Assembly: GCA_017540585.1 (NCBI GenBank)
Contig: JAFYAT010000027.1
Location: forward strand, 1 to 41,962
DNA length: 41,962 bases
Reading direction: 5' to 3'
Source: Bacteroidaceae bacterium
Lineage (GTDB): Bacteria; Bacteroidota; Bacteroidia; Bacteroidales; Bacteroidaceae
The number at the start of each line of letters is the position of its first letter. The stretch's first letter is position 1. The position numbers and the translations under genes are program-made. Under the pieces are notes generated by a model. It worked only from the letters and a program-made list of their open reading frames with translations, was not told the DNA's origin and made no database searches. Positions 1 through 7,803 of this stretch are shown in pieces.

Positions 1-8
1 ATTCAAAA

Positions 9-204
9 TTCAAAATTCAAAATTAAGCATGTCCTTTGTGCTTGGACAAAGCCAATTCTGAATTTTGAATTTATAATTTATAATTCTTTACCTTTCCTTT
101 GTAATTTCAAAATTCAAAATTAAGCGTGTCCTTTGCGCTTGGACAAAGCTAATTCTGAATTTTGAATTTATAATTTATAATTCTTTATACCTTTCCCTTG
201 TAAT
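9..204. repeat. Two tandem 97-99 bp copies that duplicate the 3' end of the MFS gene
   Basis: Copy B (about 106-204) holds the last ten codons of the permease gene plus an AT-rich foldback. Copy A (about 9-105) repeats all of it at an offset of 97 bp. Copy A has lost 2 bp within the former coding part, so on the minus strand it reads ITKER then stop where the real gene reads ITRERYKEL then stop. Each copy carries long AT-rich inverted arms flanking a core with GTCC and GGAC. This is a segmental tandem duplication and not a simple microsatellite. Confidence 0.85.
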
Positions 205-1578
205 CTCCTCTAGTGACTTGCCCCTTGTGTTTGGACAGCCAATGACACCTACGATGAGGGAGATGAGGAGAAGCACAATCATGCAATAAGCTGCAAGGAT
301 GAAGCCTTCGCCATTCTCACCATAGATATAAGTGAATACGAGTCCCCAGATTGCAGAAAGTCCACGTACTACGAAGAACATGAGTCCCTGAGCACCTGCA
401 CGGAACTTGGCTGGGAACAGCTCTGAACCCCATAAGGCGTAGAATATCTGTACGGATACACCTCCGTTAAGTCCCCAAAGGATGACGAATGCCCAAAGAG
501 TTGTGAGACTGTTGACTCCAACTGTCACAATGAGCAACCATGTACAGAGGGCAAAGACAAGTCCTGTGATGTAAAGAGCCTTGTGACTTGTACGGTCGAT
601 GATGTGTGATATTCCGAATGTGACAACAACAACGGTAGCCCATTGTATGCAGTTCATCCAGTTTGAATACTCGTTGCTTACTCCACCTGCCGTCTCACAG
701 ATGTGTGGTGAGAAGAATCCCATGACGCTTGCCACAAGGTTCCATGTGAGATAGATGACAGCAAGGAACAAGGCACTACGGACAGCCACCTTGTTTGTGA
801 ACAGTACGGAGAACGATTTGAGCAAACCGCCATTCTCACCATTATTCTTCTCTGCAGCCTTTGTTGACTCGAACTCGGCACTTTCCTCAAGCTGGCGCTG
901 GAGAAGCCAAGCTATGAATGCTACGACAAGAAGGGTGAAGAATACAACTCGTGAACTGAATACCTCAACGGCTGCCTGTGCAGCACCTGTGCCCAGAATG
1001 CTGTGAGCCAAAGACTCAACTGGTGCATAGAGATAACCGCCAGGTGCAAGAAGCATGCCCATAAGGAGGATAATCATAGGACCGAAGCCCCATGACATCT
1101 GTGAGATACAGATATTGCGTCCACGATTGTTGACTTCCGAACTCTCAGAGATGTATGTCCACGAAGCAGGAACACCCACACCTACAGAGATACCCGTAAT
1201 GAGGAATCCTGCAAGGAGCATAGGGAAGTTGATGGAGAACATCACGAGCAACACACCTGTCATGTAAACAAGGAGGTTGTAGGTGAAGATGAACTTACGT
1301 CCGAATTTGTCGGCAAGGAAACCACCCACGATAGCACCTATGGCAGCACCAAGGGCATTTGCGCTAAGTGCGTTAATCCATCCGAGGTGCATCTCCGAGA
1401 GGTCGAGGTAGTTCTTCCACAGAGTGATGCCGCTACCTCCTGCCACGATTGCTCCTGCATCGAGATAGTTGTTGAGAGATACAGCAAGGGTACTCTTCAA
1501 AGAAGAGCCCCCCTTCCCCCCAAGGGGGCGTCCCTCCGGGTTCTGTGTGGCTGAATTGTTATCAATATCAATAGACAT
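175..1578 (-). CDS. MFS sugar permease, probable L-rhamnose/H+ importer
   Basis: A 467-residue, very hydrophobic protein with about 12 predicted membrane segments. The major-facilitator loop 2-3 signature DKFGRK lies at residues 90-95, and PxSWTYISE-type and GRN motifs follow in the first half. It is the last gene of a same-strand series rhaB, rhaA, permease and starts 80 bp after rhaA. It therefore probably imports L-rhamnose or a related deoxysugar across the inner membrane; the substrate is inferred from context only. It is not a member of the drug/metabolite RhaT family. Residues 13-26 (NPEGRPLGGKGGSS) are encoded by a copy of a dispersed GC-rich repeat, so the cytoplasmic N-terminus is partly repeat-derived. 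A later start at residue 28-30 cannot be excluded, but no Met is present there. The 3' end is tandemly duplicated downstream. Confidence 0.85.
   Translation of the reverse strand: MSIDIDNNSATQNPEGRPLGGKGGSSLKSTLAVSLNNYLDAGAIVAGGSGITLWKNYLDLSEMHLGWINALSANALGAAIGAIVGGFLADKFGRKFIFTYNLLVYMTGVLLVMFSINFPMLLAGFLITGISVGVGVPASWTYISESSEVNNRGRNICISQMSWGFGPMIILLMGMLLAPGGYLYAPVESLAHSILGTGAAQAAVEVFSSRVVFFTLLVVAFIAWLLQRQLEESAEFESTKAAEKNNGENGGLLKSFSVLFTNKVAVRSALFLAVIYLTWNLVASVMGFFSPHICETAGGVSNEYSNWMNCIQWATVVVVTFGISHIIDRTSHKALYITGLVFALCTWLLIVTVGVNSLTTLWAFVILWGLNGGVSVQIFYALWGSELFPAKFRAGAQGLMFFVVRGLSAIWGLVFTYIYGENGEGFILAAYCMIVLLLISLIVGVIGCPNTRGKSLEEITRERYKEL
1502..1540 (-). repeat. Dispersed GC-rich element inside the permease reading frame
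   Basis: Read on the minus strand the segment runs CCGGAGGGACGCCCCCTT, then a G-rich half. It closely matches 32523-32560 (CCGGATGGACGCCCCCTT, then a G-rich half) and resembles 6073-6116. It can fold as a C-rich/G-rich hairpin. Here it is translated as part of the permease N-terminus without breaking the frame. Confidence 0.7.
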
Positions 1579-1609
1579 ATTAAATTTATTCTTAGGATTA
1601 TGTTTGTTC

Positions 1610-1647
1610 CATCCCCCAAAGGTGGCGTATGCTCCGTAAGGGGGATG
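1610..1647 (-). repeat. C-rich/G-rich hairpin between rhaA and the permease
   Basis: CATCCCCC (1610-1617) pairs with GGGGGATG (1640-1647) around a 22-base loop. It starts about 11 bp after the rhaA stop codon. On the + strand a run of seven T follows. It may be a partial terminator or mRNA-stabilising hairpin in the rhaA-permease transcript and resembles the other post-stop C-rich elements of the window. Confidence 0.5.
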
Positions 1648-1658
1648 AAGCGCTTTTT

Positions 1659-2912
1659 TTATCTCTTGGATGTTACCTCTGCTACGTACTTCTCAATCTC
1701 GCCAATGAACTCCTGACCTACAGGTACGTTGTTGCGAACGCAGAACTCGTCATATACTGCCTGCCATGGCATTGCCTTCTGCTCCTCGATGAGGGCAAGA
1801 ACCTTGTAGCCTTCGCCAGCAAGTTCGAGCTTGGAAATCATGTCGCGTGGCTCAAGGAGGGCACGGAGCATACACTTCTGTGCAGCACGTGAACCGATGA
1901 CGTATGCACCAATACGGTTGATTGAACCGTCGAAGAAGTCAAGTCCGTAGTGAACACGGTCGAGAGCACCTGCACGTACAATCTCGAAGAAGAGCTCCTG
2001 AGTTGGGTCGTCCATGATTGTTACGTGGTCAGAATCCCAACGTACAGGACGAGAGACGTGAAGCATAAGCTCCTTGATGTATGGGAGTACGGCACTCACC
2101 TTGTCAGCTGGTGATTCTGTTGGGTGATAGTGACCTGTGTCGATAGTAAGAATCTTGTCATTCTGAGCTGCGTATGCTGTGTAGAAGTCGTGTGAACCTA
2201 CTGTGAATGACTCAAGACCGATACCGAATACCTTACCTTCGATACAGTCCTTCATCATTGGCTGTGGTTTCTCGAAAATCTCATCGAGTGACTTCTTGAG
2301 TGTGTTGCGATAGAGAGCATGGTTGACGCTTACGTCCTTACAACCGTCATGCACCCAGAGGTTCATGATACATGGGTCATTCTGTGCCTCACCCATAGCG
2401 TTGGCAATGTCACGGCAACGCTTAGTGTGCTCTACCCAGAACTTACGGATGCTCTCGTCTGGGTTAGAGAGTGAGAGGCTTCCTGACTTAGGATGAGAGA
2501 AAGAAGATGAGTTGAAGTCAAGCTTTGTGTTGTTCTCCTTTGCCCAGTCAATCCATGACTGGAAATATTCTACAGTCACCTCGTCACGGTCAACGACCTT
2601 GCCCTTGAAGTCTCCATAAATCTCGTGGAGGTTGAGGCGGTGGTTACCAGGGATGAGTGACTTTGCCTTGAGGATGTCAAGACGAAGCTCGTCTATGTTG
2701 CGTGCAGCTCCAGGGAAGTCACCTGTTGACTGGATACCTCCAGACATGGCACCTGCCTGTACCTCGAATCCCTTCACGTCATCTGCCTGCCAGCAATGGA
2801 GGGAGAGGTGGAAGTCCTGAAGCTGTTTGAGTACTGTTTCTGTGTCAATTCCGATTTCTGCATAACGAGCCTTAGCTACCTCGTATGCCTTAGAAATTAA
2901 TTCTGAGTTCAT
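1659..2912 (-). CDS. rhaA: L-rhamnose isomerase
   Basis: A 417-residue cytoplasmic enzyme (EC 5.3.1.14) that converts L-rhamnose to L-rhamnulose. It aligns over its whole length with my memory of the E. coli enzyme (419 residues): SLHCWQADDV near residue 37, LNLHEIYG near 94, DTGHYHPTE at 258-266, RPVRWDSDHV at 288-297 and a GLDFFDGSINRI stretch. The metal-binding residues correspond to His261, Asp293 and Asp295. It lies between rhaB, 523 bp upstream, and the permease 80 bp downstream, and is probably cotranscribed with the latter. A TACTTTTG box on the minus strand lies 50 bp upstream, with four 11-bp direct repeats just behind it, a plausible place for an activator. No rhamnulose-1-phosphate aldolase gene is in the window; it may lie beyond position 1. 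Confidence 0.97.
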   Translation of the reverse strand: MNSELISKAYEVAKARYAEIGIDTETVLKQLQDFHLSLHCWQADDVKGFEVQAGAMSGGIQSTGDFPGAARNIDELRLDILKAKSLIPGNHRLNLHEIYGDFKGKVVDRDEVTVEYFQSWIDWAKENNTKLDFNSSSFSHPKSGSLSLSNPDESIRKFWVEHTKRCRDIANAMGEAQNDPCIMNLWVHDGCKDVSVNHALYRNTLKKSLDEIFEKPQPMMKDCIEGKVFGIGLESFTVGSHDFYTAYAAQNDKILTIDTGHYHPTESPADKVSAVLPYIKELMLHVSRPVRWDSDHVTIMDDPTQELFFEIVRAGALDRVHYGLDFFDGSINRIGAYVIGSRAAQKCMLRALLEPRDMISKLELAGEGYKVLALIEEQKAMPWQAVYDEFCVRNNVPVGQEFIGEIEKYVAEVTSKR

Positions 2913-2961
2913 GATTTGGTTTAGTTGAATATTTTGATTGTTATTTATTATTTCTTAAAAA

Positions 2962-2969
2962 CAAAAGTA
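2962..2969 (-). promoter_or_regulatory. Probable rhaA -7 box
   Basis: Minus-strand TACTTTTG matches TAnnTTTG and lies 50 bp before the rhaA start. No TTG is seen at the expected -33 position, which suggests that an activator is needed. The 11-bp direct repeats begin 12 bp further upstream. Confidence 0.5.
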
Positions 2970-2980
2970 ACATCATTCAT

Positions 2981-3024
2981 AGTCAGTACTGAGTCAATAC
3001 TTAGTCGGTACTTAGTCAGTACTT
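2981..3024. repeat. Four 11-bp direct repeats upstream of rhaA
   Basis: Consecutive units are AGTCAGTACTG, AGTCAATACTT, AGTCGGTACTT and AGTCAGTACTT. A fifth degenerate unit may follow at 3025-3035. The same 11-mer, also in four copies, recurs at 24523-24566. The array sits where an activator of rhaA would bind, but its function is unknown. Confidence 0.85.
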
Positions 3025-3086
3025 TGACGCAACTTTAAATCTTTATTCTCCGACAGCAAATCTTCTTGGTTCTACAAGATTTTTTT

Positions 3087-3300
3087 ACCACGAATTACAC
3101 GAATTTTCACGAAATTGTAAACTCGCGGCTGTTCCCATTACACGAAGAATTGCTTGCGCAATTACGAATAACACGAATCTTTTTAGCCCGTCAATCACCC
3201 GGATGGCATTCGTGTTATTCGCAGACAACACGAGTTGTCTTAGTGTAATAGCACAAATAAACGGATTTGAAAGTTCGTGTAAATTCGTGTAAATCGTGGT
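3087..3300. repeat. 214-bp nested foldback built from CACGAAT motifs
   Basis: The outer arms (3087-3113 and 3274-3300, 27 bp) are inverted with two mismatches. Inner arms pair ATTACAC (3138-3144) with GTGTAAT (3243-3249), and CGAATAACACGAAT (3165-3178) perfectly with ATTCGTGTTATTCG (3208-3221). A small hairpin AATTGC-TTGC-GCAATT lies at 3149-3164. It fills most of the 523-bp space between rhaB and rhaA and encodes no convincing protein. It may be a miniature inverted-repeat element or a degenerate iterated palindrome. Confidence 0.75.
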
Positions 3301-3357
3301 TGGAAAAAATCATCGAGTACACGAATTCTTGCAGAAAATTCTTCTTCTGCCATTCTC

Positions 3358-3412
3358 CGACATTTTATCGAACGGTTACCGAATGGTTAACGAAGGATTG
3401 TCGAAGGGTGAG
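3358..3412. repeat. Five degenerate 11-bp units starting CGA
   Basis: The units are CGACATTTTAT, CGAACGGTTAC, CGAATGGTTAA, CGAAGGATTGT and CGAAGGGTGAG, all 11 bp long without gaps. The array lies 23 bp beyond the rhaB stop codon. Confidence 0.7.
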
Positions 3413-3435
3413 CGTGAGAATATTATTCCTTTCTT

Positions 3436-4902
3436 TTACCTTGTTACACGAAGATATTTCTGATAAGCATCATCCCATGCAGAAGAATCCTGTGGTGTGT
3501 AGGTCTTTGTCTCGATAGAGTTAGCTATGATGCGACGCATATCGAACATGTCGCTGACAAGACCTGTGGCTTTTGCCTGCACCATGATGTTGCCTATTGC
3601 TGTTCCTTCTACTGGTCCTGTAACGACTGTAAGACCTGTTGAGTTGGCTGCCATCTGCATGAGGTAGGCGTTGAGCGAGCCACCGCCAATGACGTGAAGC
3701 TTCTCTATTGGGAAAGGTGCCATGTCATTGAGGTAGCCAAGTACCTGACGGTAGCGCATGGCGAGTGACTCGAAGATGCAACGTGCCATCTCCTTGTAGT
3801 TCTGAGGTACGTGTTGACCCGTGCGCTCACAATAAGACTTGATTGCCTCAACCATGCTTGCTGGGTTGGCAAATTCAGGAGCATCTGGATAGATGAAACT
3901 CTGGAAGGCAGGTGCCTCCATGCTGTCTCTGTTTATCTGGTTCACGTCCTTAGGCGCATCCGTCCATTCCTTGCGGCATCGCTCAAGGAGCCACATACCG
4001 CAGATGTTCTTGAGGAATCGTGTTGTTCCTTCGATACCGCCTTCGTTCGTGAAGTTATAGTCAAAACTCTTCTTGCTAATGATAGCATCCTTTGTCTCTA
4101 TACCAAGGAGCGACCATGTTCCGCATGAAAGATAAGCGAAACGCTCGTTCTCTGCAGGTACGGCTGCTACTGCAGAACCTGTGTCGTGACCAGCAACTGC
4201 AACGACAGGTATTGCGCCAAGACCCGTCATCTTCTGTACCTCTGGAGTGAGTGTGCCTACGTTATCACCAGGGTTGACGTAACGTCCGAACTGGTTCTCA
4301 CGAAGACCGAGTACGTCTATGAGTTCGAGGTCAATCTTCTTGGTGCGAGGATTGAGCATCTGACTTGTACTCAGAATGGTGTATTCGCATACTGCCTCAC
4401 CCGTGAGCATGTACATGAGTGCATCAGGGACGAAGAGAATCTTGTCTGCTGCCTCAAGAGCAGAATCACGGTTCTTGCGAAGCGTAGAGAGCTGGAAGAG
4501 CGAGTTGAACTGCATGAACTGAATACCCGTCTTATCATACACCATATCCTTAGGGATAAGTCGGAAGTAGTCCTCCATTGCGTTGTCCGTATGTGGGTCG
4601 CGATAGCAGTAAGGATTGCGGAGTATGCCTCCGTCCTTGCCTATGAACACGAAATCCACTCCCCAGGTGTCGATACCGATAGAGGCAATTTCTATTCCCT
4701 CGTCAGCCACCACCTTGAGACCACGGATAATCTCATTATAGAGCGCAAAGATGTCCCAGAAGAAATGTCCTCCGGTCTGAATAATGTTATTGGGGAAGCG
4801 GGTGAGTTCCCGCTGCTTGAGTTTACCATCCTCTATAGAGCCGAGAATGGTACGTCCACTTGTTGCTCCGAGGTCAACGGCAAAAAAGTTAGTAATAATC
4901 AT
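3436..4902 (-). CDS. rhaB: Rhamnulokinase
   Basis: A 488-residue FGGY-family sugar kinase (EC 2.7.1.5) that phosphorylates L-rhamnulose. The N-terminal ATP-binding motif AVDLGATSGRT is at residues 8-18. The substrate loop DTWGVDF is near 78-84, and the GHDTGSAVAAVP segment holds the probable catalytic base Asp240, equivalent to Asp237 of E. coli RhaB as I recall it. The C-terminal VIGGGSLN motif completes the actin-like fold. The length is normal for the family. It has its own promoter (4935-4966) and is separated from rhaA by 523 bp of repeats, so it is probably a separate transcript. With rhaA and the permease it makes a rhamnose utilisation cluster. Downstream the products would be split by an aldolase not seen here. 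Confidence 0.96.
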   Translation of the reverse strand: MIITNFFAVDLGATSGRTILGSIEDGKLKQRELTRFPNNIIQTGGHFFWDIFALYNEIIRGLKVVADEGIEIASIGIDTWGVDFVFIGKDGGILRNPYCYRDPHTDNAMEDYFRLIPKDMVYDKTGIQFMQFNSLFQLSTLRKNRDSALEAADKILFVPDALMYMLTGEAVCEYTILSTSQMLNPRTKKIDLELIDVLGLRENQFGRYVNPGDNVGTLTPEVQKMTGLGAIPVVAVAGHDTGSAVAAVPAENERFAYLSCGTWSLLGIETKDAIISKKSFDYNFTNEGGIEGTTRFLKNICGMWLLERCRKEWTDAPKDVNQINRDSMEAPAFQSFIYPDAPEFANPASMVEAIKSYCERTGQHVPQNYKEMARCIFESLAMRYRQVLGYLNDMAPFPIEKLHVIGGGSLNAYLMQMAANSTGLTVVTGPVEGTAIGNIMVQAKATGLVSDMFDMRRIIANSIETKTYTPQDSSAWDDAYQKYLRVTR

Positions 4903-4934
4903 CGTTTCGGATTAGGTTTAGTTCATTTGTCTGC

Positions 4935-4966
4935 CAAAGGTAGAATAATTTTTTCTTTTTGGCAAA
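4935..4966 (-). promoter_or_regulatory. rhaB promoter
   Basis: Minus-strand TTTG (4963-4966), a 20-bp spacer and TACCTTTG (4935-4942) match the Bacteroidetes -33/-7 pattern. The -7 box lies 33 bp before the rhaB start codon. Confidence 0.75.
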
Positions 4967-5015
4967 CTTTTTCCTTTGTCAATAACAAAACATAGTAAAA
5001 AAAGTGGAAATATCT

Positions 5016-5023
5016 TTTTTTTT
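5016..5023 (+). promoter_or_regulatory. Exonuclease gene -7 box
   Basis: TATATTTG fits TAnnTTTG and lies 37 bp before the start of the exonuclease III gene. No clear -33 element is seen. The region is divergent with rhaB. Confidence 0.6.
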
Positions 5024-5060
5024 ACTATATTTGCACAATCACAAAACAGGATAAACCATT

Positions 5061-5813
5061 ATGAAATATATAAGTTGGAATGTTAATGGACTTCGTGCTT
5101 GTGTCGGTAAGGACTTTGAGGAGTCATTTAGGAGCCTTGATGCTGATGCCTTCTGCCTTCAGGAGACAAAGATGCAGGAGGGGCAGCTCGATATAGAGTT
5201 CCCTGGCTACAAGTCATATTGGAACTACGCACAGAAAAAAGGATACTCAGGAACTGCAATATTCACAAAGAAAGAGCCGCTGAGCGTTGCTTACGGATTG
5301 GGTATAGAGGAGCACGATAATGAAGGACGTGTCATCACACTCGAATTTGATGACCACTACCTGATTACTGTTTACACACCTAATTCTCAGGATGGTCTCA
5401 AACGTCTTGATTATCGTATGACGTGGGAAGATGCTTTCCGTGACTACCTTCTTCGTCTTGATGCCAAGAAGCCTGTAGTGGTATGCGGTGACATGAACGT
5501 GGCACATGAGGAGATAGACCTCAAAAATCCAAAATCGAACCGCATGAATGCGGGATTTACGGATGAGGAACGTGCCAAGATGACTCAATTGCTCGAAAGT
5601 GGATTTACAGACACATTCCGCCATTTCTTCCCTACGCTCGAAGGTGCTTACTCATGGTGGAGCTACCGTTTCCATGCAAGAGCTAAGAACGCTGGGTGGC
5701 GCATCGACTACTTCCTTGTGTCCAACAGGCTTGTGGAGCGACTTGAAAGCGCAAGTATCCATTCCGAGATAATGGGAAGTGACCATTGTCCAGTGGAGGT
5801 GGTGATAAAGTAA
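5061..5813 (+). CDS. xth: Exodeoxyribonuclease III, AP endonuclease
   Basis: A 250-residue cytoplasmic DNA repair enzyme of the exonuclease III/APE1 family, which cuts DNA 5' to abasic sites and removes 3' blocks. The active-site motifs are present in order: WNVNGLR at 6-12 (Asn7), LQETK with Glu35, GDMNVAHEEIDL in the middle, YSWWSYR, GWRIDYF with the conserved Asp, and the terminal SDHCPV with the catalytic His. It is complete, with a start codon directly after a short AT-rich leader. It diverges from rhaB and is followed within 10 bp by a C-rich repeat element, so it is probably monocistronic. Confidence 0.96.
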   Translation: MKYISWNVNGLRACVGKDFEESFRSLDADAFCLQETKMQEGQLDIEFPGYKSYWNYAQKKGYSGTAIFTKKEPLSVAYGLGIEEHDNEGRVITLEFDDHYLITVYTPNSQDGLKRLDYRMTWEDAFRDYLLRLDAKKPVVVCGDMNVAHEEIDLKNPKSNRMNAGFTDEERAKMTQLLESGFTDTFRHFFPTLEGAYSWWSYRFHARAKNAGWRIDYFLVSNRLVERLESASIHSEIMGSDHCPVEVVIK

Positions 5814-5821
5814 AGGTGCTG

Positions 5822-6118
5822 GCCCCCTCCCGACCTTTTCCCACCCTTGTGCTTGACGCCTGCTGATTCGGCTTCCTTCGTTGCCTCTCACCAGTCGAGC
5901 ACAGCGCCCTAAACTTTCAGAAAAGATATTCAATCTTTTCTTCAGTTTGTCCCGTGGGGGAGGAGAAGGAGTTACCATAAGGTACAAGTTGTTGGGGTAC
6001 AATGTGCATTTGAAAAAAATAAAGAAGCGGAACGAAAACAAGAAAAAACATAGGAATATTAACGTGCCTATGTTCCGGATGGCGTTCCTCCCCTCCGAGG
6101 GAGGTTAGGAGGGGGCCT
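5822..6118 (+). repeat. Long-form post-stop C-rich structured element
   Basis: It begins nine bases after the exonuclease stop with GGCCCCCTCCCGACC and continues with a CGTTGCCTC...GTCGAGCACAGCGCC segment. A perfect hairpin follows: AGAAAAGAT (5919-5927), loop ATTCA, ATCTTTTCT (5933-5941). GGGGGAGGAGAAGGAGTTAC comes next, and near 6073-6116 a CCGGATGG...G-rich tail. The same order of modules is found after the GH95 gene (32316-32562), where the hairpin has different bases but the same ATTCA loop. Possible short ORFs here are repeat translations and were not accepted as genes. Confidence 0.65.
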
Positions 6119-6254
6119 CTTCTTTTGTTTTTCTAATTGGCCGCTTGGCGGCAAAAACAGCAATATTGGTTGCATAATTTTTTAGGATAACAACATATTA
6201 ACGGGAAAAAAGAACATACCATAGCCATCTGTTACCCATTTGGGGTGAGGATGG

Positions 6255-7685
6255 ATGCTTGGTTTGTTAATGCTTATGAAGAAATTGACTTATCTGCTTT
6301 TACTATCAATCTTACCATTCGGTTTCTGTATGGGTGATGAGACGCCAGTCGTACCACCCAATGAGGATGTGCACCCGACTGTGCCTTCCATTAAAGCCAC
6401 ACTATCTGATTCGACAAATTCAGATGTTGACACAGTCAACTATGTGCTTCACGACAATCTAAGGCTCGGACAGAAGATAGACCGTATTCTTAATAGCAAA
6501 CTTAATATTAACGCTAAGAAACTGTCTATCTGTATATTTGACATTTCAACTAATTCGTACATCACACGTCATAATGACGAGGAACTCATGGCACCGGCTT
6601 CATGTATGAAGTTGCTCACAGCCGTGACAGCCATCGACCGACTCGGACAGAACTATGCTTTTTGTGACTCCCTCTTCATCAAGGGCGAGGTAGATGCCAA
6701 CGGCACTCTTCATGGCGACATGATTCTCAAGATGGATGACGATCCACTCTTCTGGGATTTCCGCCAATGGGCAAAGGCTGTTCAGCAACGAGGCATCCGA
6801 CGTGTGGAAGGAAGTATCATCATGAACCTTGCACGAAGGGACATCCTCAAGCCACATCCTACGGACAAGCCTTGGGACATACAATATCACAAGCTCCCTC
6901 TCATGCTCAAGGGTGAGAAATATATCAAGAGTATCTTCAAGAGTACGCTTGCTTCGCGAGGCATAAAGATAAAGGAAGAACCATTCGTTCCTAATGACCC
7001 TAACCTCAACGAATACTGGACATCAGTAAGGGAGAATAACAAGGGCAACGACTTTGACCTTGACGGTATGCTTCGCAAGATGGCACTCGAAAATGCATCC
7101 AACGGAGCTGAGTGTATTGCAGCCACATCCAATCCGATACTCTCTGTCATCAATCCTATGCTCATCTATAGCAGCAACATGAAGGCGGAGAGCGTATTTT
7201 ATCATCTTGACAACATTTATTCGGGTATGTGGCAACGTCATAGTCAGTATGGCAAGAGCCCACATGAGGTAGAGCGTTTCCTGAAGGAAAAGATGGGAAT
7301 AGACACCAAGTCACAAGGTTTCGTGATAAATGATGGAAGTGGACTTTCGCCTATGAACCGTCTCAATGCCAACTTCATAGTTCATCTTCTCCTTTGGTCG
7401 TACAACAATCGTCCTCTTCGTGACATCCTTATTCAAGAAGCCCTTGCCGTTCCTGGCATCCCAGGACGTAAAGGTTCTCTCAAGAACCGTATGGCAACAG
7501 GCTTTGCACGTGGACGCATCTATTGCAAGACAGGTACTCTCGTATCTACAGGCAGTTCTTCCCTTGCAGGTTTTGCACAAGGACGTAACGGACATTGGTA
7601 CGCCTTTGCCATCATGCACAAGGATACTCCTGTATGGAATGCTCGTGACTTCCAAGACAGAATATGCAGGGAGATCGTGAGATAA
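6255..7685 (+). CDS. dacB: D-alanyl-D-alanine carboxypeptidase/endopeptidase (PBP4 family)
   Basis: A 476-residue exported penicillin-binding protein of the S13 family, which trims or cleaves peptidoglycan peptides in the periplasm. The serine acyl-enzyme motif SCMK is at 116-119. The second motif SSN is at 306-308, after the long insertion typical of PBP4, and the KTG motif is at 425-427. The family-typical DGSGLS lies at 360-365. The N-terminus holds a hydrophobic signal peptide. Starting at the third Met (6276) gives a classical MKK signal sequence, so that start is as likely as 6255. The gene is followed at once by a C-rich repeat and a strong bidirectional terminator. Confidence 0.92.
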   Translation: MLGLLMLMKKLTYLLLLSILPFGFCMGDETPVVPPNEDVHPTVPSIKATLSDSTNSDVDTVNYVLHDNLRLGQKIDRILNSKLNINAKKLSICIFDISTNSYITRHNDEELMAPASCMKLLTAVTAIDRLGQNYAFCDSLFIKGEVDANGTLHGDMILKMDDDPLFWDFRQWAKAVQQRGIRRVEGSIIMNLARRDILKPHPTDKPWDIQYHKLPLMLKGEKYIKSIFKSTLASRGIKIKEEPFVPNDPNLNEYWTSVRENNKGNDFDLDGMLRKMALENASNGAECIAATSNPILSVINPMLIYSSNMKAESVFYHLDNIYSGMWQRHSQYGKSPHEVERFLKEKMGIDTKSQGFVINDGSGLSPMNRLNANFIVHLLLWSYNNRPLRDILIQEALAVPGIPGRKGSLKNRMATGFARGRIYCKTGTLVSTGSSSLAGFAQGRNGHWYAFAIMHKDTPVWNARDFQDRICREIVR

Positions 7686-7689
7686 AAGG

Positions 7690-7732
7690 AAGAAGACCCT
7701 CTCCCCATCCCACCCCCTCTATGGGGAGGGTG
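7690..7732 (+). repeat. Short post-stop C-rich element
   Basis: It begins five bases after the dacB stop. GACCCTCTCCCC is followed by a C-rich run, CTCTAT and GGGGAGGG. The same block is found after the gene ending at 27602, including a trailing CAACATATAAA in both places. Confidence 0.75.
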
Positions 7733-7746
7733 ACTAATGCAACAAC

Positions 7747-7790
7747 ATATAAAAACGGTTGTGACGTGTTCGTCACAACCGTTTTTATAT
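7747..7790. terminator. Bidirectional intrinsic terminator
   Basis: A perfect 19-bp stem (7747-7765 with 7772-7790) around the loop GTGTTC, with A and T tracts on both sides of ACGGTTGTGAC. It separates the converging dacB and outer-membrane protein genes. Confidence 0.9.
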
Positions 7791-7803
7791 ATGTTTATGT
7801 TTG

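Noticed and set aside
4186-4995. 269-codon open frame opposite rhaB
   Set aside because: It is the antisense shadow of rhaB. It has no recognisable domain and would overlap a confident gene fully.
5881-6108. 75-codon open frame after the exonuclease gene
   Set aside because: It is a translation of the GC-rich repeat element and low-complexity Lys/Asn-rich sequence, without a promoter or recognisable fold.
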